Shown: positions 51,547 to 62,200 of the stretch, in pieces
How the letters are laid out: each line of letters opens with the position of its first letter
Position numbering within the stretch: position 1 is the stretch's first letter
Assembly: GCA_027257055.1 (NCBI GenBank)
Contig: JAPVLO010000619.1
Location: forward strand, 1-64,000
Length of the DNA: 64,000 bases
Source of the DNA: Cephalopachus bancanus
Lineage: Eukaryota; Chordata; Mammalia; Primates; Tarsiidae
Direction: 5' to 3'
Notes under the pieces: generated by a model
Seen by the model: only the letters and a program-made list of their open reading frames with translations
What the model was told of the DNA's origin: nothing
Databases searched by the model: none
Position numbers and translations under genes: made by a program

Positions 51547-51660
51547 AAAGGCCACGTCATCTGACTCCAGCCTCCAGTCTTTTTCTTCTGTCTTCAGAGA
51601 AGGGGCAGGTGCCAAAGGCCATGGCACCTAACCCCAGCCTCTAGACTTCTCATGTTTCCT
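51545..51660 (+). repeat. imperfect direct repeat, period about 66 bp
   Basis: 'ccaaaggccacgtcatctga' followed by 'ctccagcctccag' near 51545 is repeated as 'ccaaaggccatggcacctaa' followed by 'ccccagcctctag' near 51612. It lies just inside the 5' breakpoint of the retrovirus. Function unknown. Confidence 0.7.
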
Positions 51661-52017
51661 ATGATAAATTTCTCTCAAGGTATATCTAAACTGGGACTAT
51701 ATCAACCTTTGTTCCAGACAAAAGTATAGGAATCATATAAATTAATCCTGTTATCTAACCACAGGCTACTAAGACAAATAAAAAATGTTTTTCAAAAAAA
51801 AAAACAGATAAAAATTCAACAATGTTTCTAAGTCGCCACCCTGAGACATTGCAGCAGTTTACTAGTATCAATTTAAATTCTCTGGAAGGACAAGCTCTTT
51901 TGGCTATGTATTTTGTCTCCCAGTCAGCTCCGGACATTAGGCACAAACCCCTCAACTAAAGCTATTGGACACGGCCTTTATAATCTTTAACAACAGGAAG
52001 GAGAAAAGTATGCAAGA

Positions 52018-53333
52018 ACCTGCAAATCACCAACCTGGGGACAGCTGAAAGTGCTGACACGTGATGCAAAGGATTTGGTTTGGTTTCAAATTACTTCTCT
52101 TACTCTCTCTATTGTTTTTATTGTTATACTGGCTATTATAGCAAGCCAGGTGGGTTGTATTTATTCAAAAAAATCTTATTGGGCTTATATCCCAAACCCT
52201 CCAGTGCTTCAGCCTGTTACATGGGATACTAAAATTATTACTGCTTTTACTAATCATTCCTCTTTATTAAAAGGCTCACTCTTTTTTCATTGTGGGTCAA
52301 AACTGTAATCAATCATAATTTTCCTTTTCAGGTTGCTCTAGTTCTCTTCCAATATGTTTTAGTTTACCTAAAAAATCAAACTACTTGCATAAATTATAAA
52401 TTAACTAATTGTCTTACTTTTTCTAATTTATATGGAGAAATTATAATTCTTAAACAGTCTTCTTATTTGATGGTTCATGTAAAACTTCCATCTCTTTGGT
52501 ATGACGAATATAGTTTAAGAACATTATATGAGATTAATTCACTGTTGTCACGACCAAAAAGATTCATAGCAACTTTAATTTTAAGAATTACAGCTTTGAT
52601 AACCATTGCTACTTCAACTTCAGTTTCAGTCATAACTTTAGCTAAAGAAGTACATACTGCTACATTTACAAATCAGTTATCCAAAAATGTCTCATTAGCT
52701 TTAGCAGCTCAAGAAATTATTGACCAAAAATTAGAAAGTAAAGTTAATGCATTAGAAGAGGCTATTTTGATTATAGGACAGGAACTTGTAGCCTTGAAAA
52801 TTAAATTGGCTTTGAGATGTCATTCAGAATTTAAATGGATTTGTGTCACACCTCTTCAAGTCAAAAAGTCTATTCATACCTGGGATAAGATTAAAAATCA
52901 TATCTCTGGAATTTGGAACCATTCCAACATAAGTTTGGATCTTTCCCAACTTCATCAGGAAGTACAAGACATTAGCTCTGCTGAAAAACAATTTGAATTC
53001 ACCCAATTGGCTCAGTCAATCTATAATAATTTTTCTTCATTTGTCAATCAAAAATCATTATTGTCTATATTAATCAATGTGGGAATTTGTGGAGGAATAA
53101 TCTTGCTACTATTATGCTTACTTCCAGTACTCTTCAAATCATTGAAAAATAACATCTCTCGACTAAGCACAGAATTTCATGGCTTCGTATTAAAAAACAA
53201 AAAAAGGGGGATATGTTGGGAGCCAGCCTTGGAGGTCCACCTTATTGACAGGGTCCAGGTGGGCCGAAGACCCCGGGCCGCAGGGCGAGCCCAGGAAGCT
53301 GAGGCCCTTCTGTCCTTCACCTTTGCTGTTTGA
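52018..53333 (+). pseudogene. env: class II retroviral env remnant: leader, shortened surface part, transmembrane part
   Basis: Envelope proteins bind and fuse membranes; this copy is broken. Frame 1 (about 52018-52308) shows a leader with 'SPTWGQLK', a long hydrophobic segment (about 52084-52160) and 'YWAYIPNPP', as in class II env leaders. It has no obvious in-frame ATG and ends at taa 52306-52308. A different frame then stays open to 53333. In that frame a furin-type site RPKR (52551-52562) is followed by a fusion-peptide-like stretch, a heptad-like helix, two cysteines (C177 and C185 counted from 52290) and a membrane anchor at residues about 257-282. The surface part is about 130 codons where the family has several hundred, so it is deleted. 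The frame runs through the polypurine tract into the LTR. Confidence 0.85.
53192..53213 (+). other. polypurine tract of the retrovirus
   Basis: aaaaaacaaaaaaaggggga followed by ta lies immediately before the LTR start tgttggg at 53214. This is the expected plus-strand primer position. Confidence 0.85.
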
Positions 53334-53580
53334 TACCGCCGAAGAATTCTGTGCAGTCGTGGAAGAAGAAAATGGCATGTTTATGTGAAGTACTCACAGC
53401 TAACCTGGAAACATCATGGTTTATTTTTCCATTTTTCCCACTATGCCACTTGGCCTTTTCTATCATATGCAAGGGTTAAACTCTGAAGCACATCAAGAAT
53501 GCTTTATTTCACTTGGTTATAAGTTATTAGACATTACTTAAATAATAAATAATATAAATATATCCACTCATTTAATTTAA

Positions 53581-53828
53581 GACTATACAGTTTAGTGTTT
53601 AAACATAAAAATTTTTTAAAAACACAAGTTTATAATAAGTTCATTATCAATTCATTATAAATTCTAACACTTATCTAGGAGTTATGTAGGTGACTTAACA
53701 CTGTGACTATGCAGTTTAGTGTTTAGATATAAGGATTTTTTAGAAACACAAGTTTATAATAGGTTCATTATGAATTCATTATAAGTTCTAACACTTATCT
53801 AGGAGTTATGTAGGTGACTTAACACTGT
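53581..53828 (+). repeat. 124-bp tandem duplication in the LTR U3
   Basis: Unit 1 (53581-53704, starting gactatacagtttagtgttt) and unit 2 (53705-53828, starting gactatgcagtttagtgttt) are close copies end to end, differing by scattered substitutions. Tandem U3 repeats often carry enhancers; here that role is only inferred. Confidence 0.92.
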
Positions 53829-54390
53829 TTTCACTAACTTAGGATAAGATTAATGTTAAGGTTTTTACTTAATTCTATAGTTAAAACTATAAACTTAATA
53901 CTCTAAGTTAACATTTATAGAGTAGGTTTTCACTGAACTCATAATATAATAATAAGATACTTTTTATGACAGATCAGCTAAAACAGAAAGTAACCTTGAG
54001 GGGCCTGGGAAACATTACTAAAAACTTCTTTTAAGTTCTCTTTAAAAACAAACACTACAAGATAAAAAAAATAACAAGACCATCTGGACAAGGGAGGCAA
54101 TCACAAAACTCTAAAAAACATAAGAGCCTAAAATAAAAATATTCCTAACACATAAAAAAGTATACACTTAAAAAAACTTTCTCAAAACATTTGTAATTTG
54201 GGACATTGGACTGAGAGTGTCATTGTTGGTTTTATTAATAGGACTTGTCTAATACCTATGAGATTCCTGGCTTATTTGCTACTAAAGCCACTGGGAATCG
54301 TGGTTTGTTTGCTACTAAGACCACTAGCTGGTAACTTTTAAAAGATATGTATGTGAAAGAGTTTTCTTTGTCTTGCCCCTTCAAAAATGG

Positions 54391-54398
54391 TATAAAAG
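54391..54398 (+). promoter_or_regulatory. LTR TATA box
   Basis: tataaaag about 130 bp before the LTR end, at the position expected for the U3 core promoter. Confidence 0.7.
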
Positions 54399-54414
54399 CT
54401 CTGTATTAACTAGC

Positions 54415-54420
54415 ATTAAA
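54415..54420 (+). terminator. LTR polyadenylation signal (probable)
   Basis: attaaa lies 17 bp downstream of the TATA box and about 105 bp before the LTR end. This fits a compact class II promoter/poly-A arrangement. Confidence 0.5.
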
Positions 54421-55049
54421 TTGTCATCTATTCAAGAAGCAGGTGTCCGGTATATGATCGTTGTCGTCGCCTATCTGTCTCTCCTTCAACATATCTCACG
54501 ACCCTTGTGGGGCGGGACCCCGTACCCAGTTATGATGGTGTTAGAGTCAATGTCTTTCAATAGTTTTCCTAGAAGTTGCTTTATGAATTTTGGCGCACCT
54601 ATGTTGGGTGCATATATGTTTAGGATACATATTTCTGGTTGATGGAGTGAACCTTTTATCATTATGTAGTGGCCCTCTGTATCTCTTTTAATTTTTGATA
54701 GCTTAAATGGTATTTTGTCTGAAATTAGGATCGTGACTCCTCCTTTCTTTTGTGTTCCATTCGCCTGAAAATTCGTTTCCCATCTTCTTACTTTGAGTCT
54801 GTGTATGTCCTTTCTAGTGAGATGGGTCTCTTGAAGGCAGTATATTGTTGCCTGGTGATATTTTATCCATTTTGTCATTCTATGTCTTTTCAGCGGTGCA
54901 TTTAGTCCATTCACATTCAGACTAATTATTGAAATGTGAGAGTTCGTCCCTATCGTGGAGCTATTATTGAGTTGTTGTTCTTCCACTTGGTTTTGTCTTT
55001 TCTTTTTTTTTTGTCTTTCTTTTGGTTTTGGGGTTGGTTCATGTGTATT

Positions 55050-56008
55050 TTATTCTTTTCCTTGTACTCTTGTGAAGAACGTTGTTCTTTTTTCCTTTTC
55101 TTCTGTGTTTAGTACTTTCTTAAGTGTTTCATGTAGAGATGGCTTGGTGGCAGCATAAGTTCTTAGGGATTGGATGTTTGGGAAAGATTTTAATTCTCCC
55201 TCACTGATGAAGCTTAGCTTGGCCGGGTAGGTTATTCTTGGTTGAAATTGTTTATCTTTTAGGACTTTGAAGATAGGGCTCCAAGCTCTCCTAGCCTGCA
55301 GGGTTTCTGCGGATAAATCTGCTGCTCTTCTGATTGGTCTTCCATGGTAGGCGATCTGGCCTTTTTCTCTTGCTGCCTTTAGGATTTTTTCTTTTGTGCC
55401 TACTTTATTTAGGTGAATTATTATGTGTCTAGGAGTTGGTCTTCTCATTTGTTGTCTTGCAGGGGTTCTCTTAATCTCTCGTGTTTGAATTTTTGCATCA
55501 CTGATTAGTTAAGGGAAGTTTTCTTGAATGATCTCATGGAAAGTTTGTTCCAATGTGGTCTCTGTTTCTCTTTCTGCCTCAGGGAGTTCGATTACTCTTA
55601 GGTTAGGCCTCTTGAGGTAGTCACTCATCTCTTGAAGGTTTTATTCTGTCTTCTTGAGCTTATTTTCTGTGTTTTTAAGAGTTTGGGTTATTTCTATATT
55701 GTGGTCCTCAAGCTCTGAGATTCTTCTGCTTGGGTAATTCTGCTTTCCATGCTTATCAGTTTGTTATTTATTTCATTCACAGTATTCTTTATTACTGTTA
55801 TCTCAGATATCAGCTCCTTCCTACTTTCTTCTTGTGTCTCCTCAATTCTTTTTAATCTCTCCATTATTGTTTTGATATCTACATTTGCAGTTTGAGACAC
55901 TTCATTCTGGGGGCTTTTCATTGTTTGCATTCCAAAGTCAGTTTTCTCAGTGTCTGCTCTCCCAGGCTTCTGAGAGAGACCCATACTCTTCTTTTGGTTT
56001 TTCTTCAT
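55050..56008 (-). pseudogene. L1-B ORF1 (RNA-binding chaperone), broken
   Basis: The start is atg at 56008-56006, aligned with the intact ORF1 of L1-C. The N-terminal piece (56008-55694) covers the basic N-terminus and coiled coil ('MERLKRIEETQEESRKELI'). The C-terminal piece (55448-55050) holds the RNA-binding C-terminal domain ('ARRAWSPIFKVLKDKQFQ', 'PRITYPAKLSFISEGELK'). Between them (55449-55693, end of the coiled coil and start of the RRM) stops and frameshifts break the frame. It is probably younger than L1-A ORF1, judging by the longer surviving frames. Confidence 0.88.
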
Positions 56009-56155
56009 TTCTGTAGATTTTTCTCCCTCTCCCCCTTTCCCTCCCCTTCTTCAATTCTGTTTTTGAGGGAAGGTGGGTTGCTTTTATTTCTCTTCTGCAA
56101 TGACCTGTTCTTCCTTATGAGGGTCTTCTGGCTTTGTTCACTTTTCCCTCTGTTT

Positions 56156-57039
56156 TACAGTCTGTCTATTCAGCAGTATGTAGTCTTGGTCCCAACTATC
56201 AGGTGAGAAAGAGACACAGGGCCAGGAAGAAGTGAAGGTAATTTTTCTTCTAAAGGATAACTGATAGTATGAATAACAAAGAATAGTGTTGTAATGTGGT
56301 AATTTATATGTCAAATAAAATGTGTACCAACAATTTTGCAAAGCATGAGAGAAAAGAATTTGCAGTATAGAATTGTAAGGTTTATACCACACATTGCATG
56401 ATTCAGTATCACTTGAAGGCCTCTCTGGAATCCTGAAGACTGAGCATAATATAGCATTGATAAATTAATGGAGATTCCGTGCTTCAGCCCATAAACATTC
56501 TTAGCATAGATACTTAATTTTATCACTATACCATGTTTTCCAGTCAGCACAACAAACCTGATTATGACAAAATTATTTATTTGGTTTCATTATCTTATTT
56601 ATTTTGAGCATGCACCTACATAATTGAAGGTGACTGTGAAAAAGCAAAAATAACAAAAGAGCAACAAAAAATAAGAATCTTCATCTGAAATTTATGTCTA
56701 CATCTCCCAAGCAGCTCCCAACTGTGTCTTCAATAATATCAAGGAATCCTCCTAAAATTCCATGATCAAATGACTGTATCCACTTCTGAGAAAATTATTT
56801 TATTTTTATCTTACTTCCTTTTTACAAATGTTTATCAATTAATTTCATTGTTGAGCAAATAGAAACAGCAGAAGAGCAGTATCTCATACTGTTTACTAAA
56901 TCTATTAGCTGAAAATTTTCCACATTAGTGCAGTCATTTTTCTGTCACATAGACAAATTAATATTTCAATTAACCCATCCTCTCTTTGAGATTAATAACC
57001 CTCTATCTTGCTATTTCAAAAAAAAAAGACTATTAAAAA
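56156..57039. other. flanking DNA between L1-B and L1-C, nothing recognised
   Basis: AT-rich, no recognised repeat and no supported coding region. Confidence 0.35.
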
Positions 57040-57047
57040 CGTCTACT

Positions 57048-58234
57048 CCCGCCCAGCGCTCCTGCCTCCCGCCCGGCACTCCCGCCTCCCGCCCGGCGCT
57101 CCCGCCAGCGCTCTGGGACGGGTAGCTCATCACAACCCAGGCCGAGGAGATCCACACCAAACCGCTTCAAGGAAGATGTGCTGGGATTGCTGCCACCTCT
57201 CCTGTGTCCGAGATTGTCCTGCCCGCCTGCGTGGGCTTCTGTTGCCTGCTCGGAGGCAGGCAGCCATCTTGTTCCTGTCCGGCCCCACCCCCTCTGGGGC
57301 GAGCAGATGAGATAGCACCACCTGCTGGCAATTCAAGGTAACAACACCGAAACGGGAGAAACAAACTTGATAAAGACAGACCAAACTTCAGAACCGAGGT
57401 TAATCAGAACTGCCTTTCACAGCTAATCAGGGGAACTGACCCTAACTGCAAACTAATTTACCAGCTTGAAAAGAAAACTAGAAATAAGACCTGAAAGGAC
57501 ATTGGACTTAAATGAAATGTCTCAGAGTGTGCTTCATTGATTCTATTAGTTTAATGACTTAATTCTATTCCTACTGTATTGTTCCCCTTCTTTCTCTTTT
57601 CCTTTTCCTTTTCTTCTCTTTTCTTCTGTCTGTAAACCATGTCTTTGTATACAGGAACAGCACACTAATAAGGTGGTTGGATAGCTGGTATGTTAGCATC
57701 ACTATATGTTTTATTTTTGTTTGTATGAGAGTTGGTTCGACTGTAGCTGTGGTCTATCATTTTTATCTGTTTCAGTATAGTCCTCTCTCTCTATTTGTTG
57801 GCACACTCGTTAGTTTCCTCCCTTACTCTTCTATCTCTCCACTCCCCTCTTCAACCCACTATCTGCTCCATTCTCTGCCCTCTGCTAACCACATTTTATT
57901 TCAGGGAGTAAACCTACAGCCCCACTGCACGGACAGATTCCAGGGCAGTGGGAAGTGTGTTCCACATTATCCACACGCCTGTCAGCGAATACCAGGACCT
58001 GAAGACAGATTTTGAATCACAGCTCTCCCCTTAAATACATCTCAAAACTGCAAAAAGGACCACCTCCAACCTACAGTGCAACTTCAGAATTTAACAAAGT
58101 AAGAGGACATACATAAAGAATGGGAGATTGAACAAACAGAAGTAAAACCAATCCCTTTACCCCTGAATAACAAAATTAAAGAAGACGGTGACGTGGAGGG
58201 AAGGAAGAAGTAGGGAGGTGGAAAAACGGCACAA
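57048..58234 (+). promoter_or_regulatory. L1-C 5'UTR/internal promoter
   Basis: The first 300 bp are GC-rich with many CpGs in an otherwise AT-rich window, as expected for an L1 internal RNA polymerase II promoter. Tandem 20-bp units lie at 57056-57075 and 57076-57095 (gcgctcctgcctcccgcccg / gcactcccgcctcccgcccg), with a partial third. gccatcttg at 57263-57271 matches the YY1-type core on the opposite strand. The distal part (57677 onward) is pyrimidine-rich and resembles the L1-A 5'UTR; the proximal part does not. Confidence 0.75.
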
Positions 58235-59200
58235 ATGAAGAAAAACCAAAAGAAGAATATAGGTCTTACACAGACCCCTGGGAAATCAGACAATGAGAAA
58301 ACAGATTCTGGAACACAGACAATGAAGAGTCCCCACAATGACTGGCTACATGCAACAAACCCAGACATCAAGACATTAATGGAGAGAATTAAAAAGATTG
58401 AGGAGAGACAAGAGGAAAATAGGAAGGAGCTGTTGTCAGAAATGACAGCAGTAAAGAATACTGTGATGGAAATGAACAACAGACTAATAAGCATGGAAAG
58501 CAGAATCAGCCAAGCAGAAGAAAGAATCTCAGAGCTCGAAGACCAAAACACAGAACTAACCCAAACTGTCAAAAGCATAGAAAAGAAGCTCAAAAAGACA
58601 GAACAAAACCTGCAAGAGATGAATGATCACTTCAAGAGACCAAACCTAAGAATAATTGGGCTTCCTGAGGCAGAAAGAGAAACAGAAGCCACACTGGAAC
58701 AAACATTTCATGAAATCATTCAAGAAAACTTCCCTCATCTCATTAAAGATGAAAAAATTCAAACACAAGAGATTCAGAGAACCACTGCAAGACAACAAAC
58801 GAGAAGACCAACTCCCAGACACATAATATTTCGCCTAAACAAAGTAGCTATGAAAGGAAAAATCCTAAAGGCAGCAAGAGAAAAAGACCAGACTACCTAC
58901 CAGGGAAAACCAATTCGAATAGCAGCAGATTTATCCACAGAAACCCTTCAGGCCAGGAGAGCCTGGAGCCCTATCTTCAAAGTACTAAAAGAGAAACAAT
59001 TTCAACCAAGAATAACCTACCCAGCCAAACTAAGCTTCATTAGTGAGGGAGAATTGAAATCTTTTCCAGACATCCAATCCCTAAGAACCTACACTGCCAC
59101 CAGACCACCGCTACAAGAAACACTTAAGAAAGTACTGAACACAGAAGAAAAAGAAAAAATAACATCAGCATTCTTCACAAGAGTACAGGCAAAAGATTAA
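58235..59200 (+). CDS. L1 ORF1 protein (RNA-binding nucleic-acid chaperone)
   Basis: An uninterrupted 321-codon frame from atg 58235 to taa 59198-59200. L1 ORF1 protein is a cytoplasmic trimer that packages L1 RNA into a ribonucleoprotein and acts as a chaperone in retrotransposition. Visible domains: basic N-terminus (1-40), a long heptad coiled coil (about 45-133), an RRM-like domain beginning 'PNLRIIGLPEAERE' (136-149), and the C-terminal domain with 'LQARRAWSPIFKVLKEKQFQ' (238-257) and 'PRITYPAKLSF' (258-268). Length is close to the roughly 338 aa of human ORF1p. The next ORF starts 72 bp downstream, as in bicistronic L1 RNA. The partner ORF2 here is dead, so any product would act only in trans. 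Expression is unproven. Confidence 0.9.
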   Translation: MKKNQKKNIGLTQTPGKSDNEKTDSGTQTMKSPHNDWLHATNPDIKTLMERIKKIEERQEENRKELLSEMTAVKNTVMEMNNRLISMESRISQAEERISELEDQNTELTQTVKSIEKKLKKTEQNLQEMNDHFKRPNLRIIGLPEAERETEATLEQTFHEIIQENFPHLIKDEKIQTQEIQRTTARQQTRRPTPRHIIFRLNKVAMKGKILKAAREKDQTTYQGKPIRIAADLSTETLQARRAWSPIFKVLKEKQFQPRITYPAKLSFISEGELKSFPDIQSLRTYTATRPPLQETLKKVLNTEEKEKITSAFFTRVQAKD

Positions 59201-59272
59201 AAACACATCTGAACCAACTCCAAAACCCAAAGAAAGACAACAAATAAACAGGAACAACTCTGTAAGAACCTT

Positions 59273-62200
59273 ATGACAGGGATCAACTCTTGCATTTCAA
59301 TTATTAGCTTAAATGTGAATGGACTAAATGCACCACTGAAAAGACATAGATTGGCAAAATGGATAAAATATCATCAGGCAACAATCTATTGCCTTCAAGA
59401 GACTCACCTCACTAGAAAGGACACCCACAGACTCAAAGTAAGAGGATGGGAAACAAACTTCCAGTCAAACGGAATACAAAAGAAAGGAGGAGTAGCCATC
59501 TTAATTTCAGACAAAATATCCTTCAAACTATTAAACATCAAAAACGATACAGAAGGCCACTACATAATGATAAAAGGTTCAATCTATCAACAAGAAATAT
59601 CTATCCTAAACATATATGCACCCAACATAGGTGCGCCAACTTTCATAAAGCAACTTCTTGGAAAACTAAAGAAAGATATTGACTCTAACACTGTCATAAC
59701 TGGGGACTTTAATACCCCACTCACAACCCTAGACAGATCATCAGGACAAAAAATCAGCAAGAAGATCCGGAACCTCAATGTGACTTTGGACCAAATGGAT
59801 TTAACTGATACCTACAGAACACTCCATCCAAAGACCACAGAATACACATTCTACTCATCACCACATGGAACATATTCTAAGATCGACCACATACTCGGTC
59901 ATAAATCAAGTATAAGCAAATTTAAAAGGACCGAAATTCTACCAAACACCTTCTCGGACCACAGTGGAATAAAAATAAACATTGACACCAACAAAGTCCC
60001 CCCAAAACCCACAAAGACATGGACACTAAGCAGCATGATGCTAAACAACTCCTGGGTCAATGACGAAATCAAAACAGGGATCAAAAGATACCTGGAAACA
60101 AATGAAAATGAAGAAACATCTTACCAAAATCTCTGGGATGCCCTGAAAGCTGTAGTAAGAGGGGAATTTATATCCCTACAAACACACATGAGGAAAATGG
60201 AAGGAACACAAATTCACAACCTAACAAGTCACCTAAGGAAGCTGGAAAAGCAAGACCACCAAAACCCTAATTTCAGCAGAAAAATCCAGATCACCAAAAT
60301 AAAAGCCCAAATCCAGGACATAGAAGACAAAAAGATAATACAAAAAATCAATGAAACAAAAAGCTGGTTCTTCGAAAGGGTAAACAAGATTGATGATCCC
60401 CTAGCTAGACTGACCAAGAAAAAATGAGAAAAAAAAAACAAATAAGCATAATCAGAAACACAAAAGATGAAATCACATCTGACCCTGAAGAAATACAAAA
60501 GATCATTAGAGACTACTACATGCACTTGTATGGAAACAAACTTGAAAACCACAAGGAAATGGAGGACTTTCTGACATCACACAACCTACCTAGGTTGGAA
60601 CAAGAAGAAATTGAGACCCTAAATAGACCAATTGCAATCAAGGAAATCGACTACGTAATAAGAAAACTTCCTACAAAAAAAGCCCTGGTCCAGATGGCTT
60701 TCCAGCAGAATTCTACAAGACATTCAAGGAGGAGCTGATATCAATCCTACTGAAGGTATTCCAGGTGATTGAAAAAGATGGAACTCTCCCCAAATCATTT
60801 TATGAAGCCAACTTCACATTGATACCCAAGCCAGGTAAAAATCCAACAAAGAAAGAGAACTACAGGCCAATATCTTTGATGAACATAGATGCTAAAATTC
60901 TCAACAAAATCCTAGCAAACAGGATTCAGCAATACATCTCAAAAATCATCCACCATGACCAAGTAGGCTTCATTCCTGGCATGCAAGGCTGGTTCAACAT
61001 TCATAAAACCATAAATGTAATTAAATACATCAACAGATGTCAAAACAAAAACCACATGATCATATCATTAGATGCAGAAAAAGCTTTTGATAAAATCCAG
61101 CACCACTTCTTGATAAAAACCCTTGAACATCTAGTCATACGGGGAACATACCTCAAAATAGTAAAAGCCATCTATGAGAAACCTACAGCCAGCACACTCC
61201 TAAATGGACAAAAATTGGAACCAATTCCCCTGAAAACTGGAACAAGACAAGGATGCCCACTCTCTCCCCTCCTGTTCAACATAGTATTGGAAGTCCTGGC
61301 TAGAGCAATCAGAGAAGAGGAGGCAATCCGAGGTATTCAAATAGGAAAAGAGGAAGTCAAGTTATCTCTCTATGCAGATGATATGATGGTGTACCTTGAA
61401 AACCCAAGAATCTGTCAAAGGCCTCCTTACATTGATAAAGGCCTTTGGCAAAGTCTCAGGATACAAAATAAATGTACAAAAGACAATCACATTTCTCTAC
61501 ACCAATAATAAACAAACAGAAACCTAAATAAAAAACACAATTCCATTCACAATAGCCACAAAAAAAATGAAATACCTTGGCATCTTCCTAACCAGAGAAG
61601 TGAAAGACTTTTACAATGAAAATTACAAAACACTGCTCAAAGAAATCAAAGCTGACACGAACAAGTGGAAAAATATCCCATGCTCATGGATCGGAAGAAT
61701 CAACATTGTGAAGATGTCCATCTTACCTAAGGCAATCTACAAATTCAATGCAATACCCATTAAATTACCAACAACATTCTTCTCAGACCTAGAAAAACAA
61801 CACAGGAATTCATACGGAAACACAAACGTCCAAGAATAGCCAGAACAATCCTCAGCAAAAAAAAAACAAAGCAGGTGGTATCACAATACCAGACTTCAAA
61901 CTTTACTATAAAGCTACAATCATCAAAACAGCTTGGTATTGGTACAAGAACAGGCATATAGATCAATGGAACAGAATTGAGATTCCAGAAGCAAAACCTC
62001 AATTTCTCAACCAACTCATCTTCGACAAAGCCCCCACCACCTACCAATGGGGAGAAGAGAACCTATTCAGTAAATGGTGCTGGGAAAACTGGCTGACCAC
62101 ATGTAGAAGATTGAAACAGGGCCCCTATCTATCCCCATGCCCAAAGGTTAACTCTAAATGGATTAGAGACCTAAATGTAAAACCGCAAACCATAAGAACC

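Larger units (their letters stand above)
51519..54524 (+). mobile_element. class II endogenous retrovirus, internally deleted, nested in L1-B
   Basis: A provirus remnant flanked by a 6-bp target duplication cccagt (51513-51518 and 54525-54530); L1-B reads on without loss when one copy is removed. It consists of the first 28 bp of a 5' LTR, about 470 bp of undefined internal sequence, a broken env (52018-53333), a polypurine tract and a 1,311-bp 3' LTR. Most of the 5' LTR, the primer-binding site, gag, pro and pol are missing. The TGTTGGGAGCC terminus and 6-bp duplication are typical of class II (betaretrovirus/IAP-like) elements. It cannot produce virus. Confidence 0.88.
53214..54524 (+). repeat. 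3' LTR, 1,311 bp
   Basis: Bounded by the polypurine tract on the left and the target duplication on the right. It starts TGTTGGG and ends gaccccgta, so the usual CA end may have become TA. It is long for an LTR; MMTV-type LTRs are of similar size. It contains a 124-bp tandem duplication, a TATA box (54391-54398) and a likely poly-A signal (54415-54420). No long open frame of its own is present apart from the env tail. Confidence 0.85.
47860..54956 (-). pseudogene. L1-B ORF2 (endonuclease/reverse transcriptase), interrupted
   Basis: The N-terminal endonuclease part lies at 54486-54956 ('LNVNGLNAPLKRH', 'CLQETHLTRKD'), upstream of the retroviral insertion. The rest resumes at 51518 leftwards ('TEYTFYSSPHGTYSKI', 'LDHSGIKI', then RT and C-terminus). 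The canonical start atg is acg here (54956-54954). A 321-codon open piece at 49834-48869 covers the post-RT domain, from '[17 protein letters not shown]' through '[13 protein letters not shown]', before running into the Alu. The C-terminal '[16 protein letters not shown]' lies at 47874-48368. With the retrovirus, the Alu and several frameshifts in it, this ORF cannot make the nuclease/RT protein. Confidence 0.88.
47600..56150 (-). mobile_element. LINE-1 element B, nearly full-length, interrupted
   Basis: The L1 lies on the minus strand: 3' end and A-tail at 47600-47700, ORF2 from 54956 leftwards, ORF1 55050-56008, and about 140 bp of 5'UTR. The homology to L1-C stops near 56150, so it is truncated in the 5'UTR. 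Two later insertions cut it: an antisense Alu (48629-48915) and an endogenous retrovirus (51519-54524). Removing both restores collinearity with L1-C. No clear target duplication was found for the L1 itself. Confidence 0.9.

Noticed and set aside
52290..53333. A domesticated (syncytin-like) envelope gene
   Set aside because: The leader is in another frame, the surface part is mostly deleted, no upstream LTR promoter remains, and there is no sign of selection in a single sequence.
53214..54524. A superantigen-type gene in the long LTR
   Set aside because: The longest unexplained open frames in the LTR are short and have no recognisable domain. The length resemblance to MMTV-type LTRs alone is not evidence.
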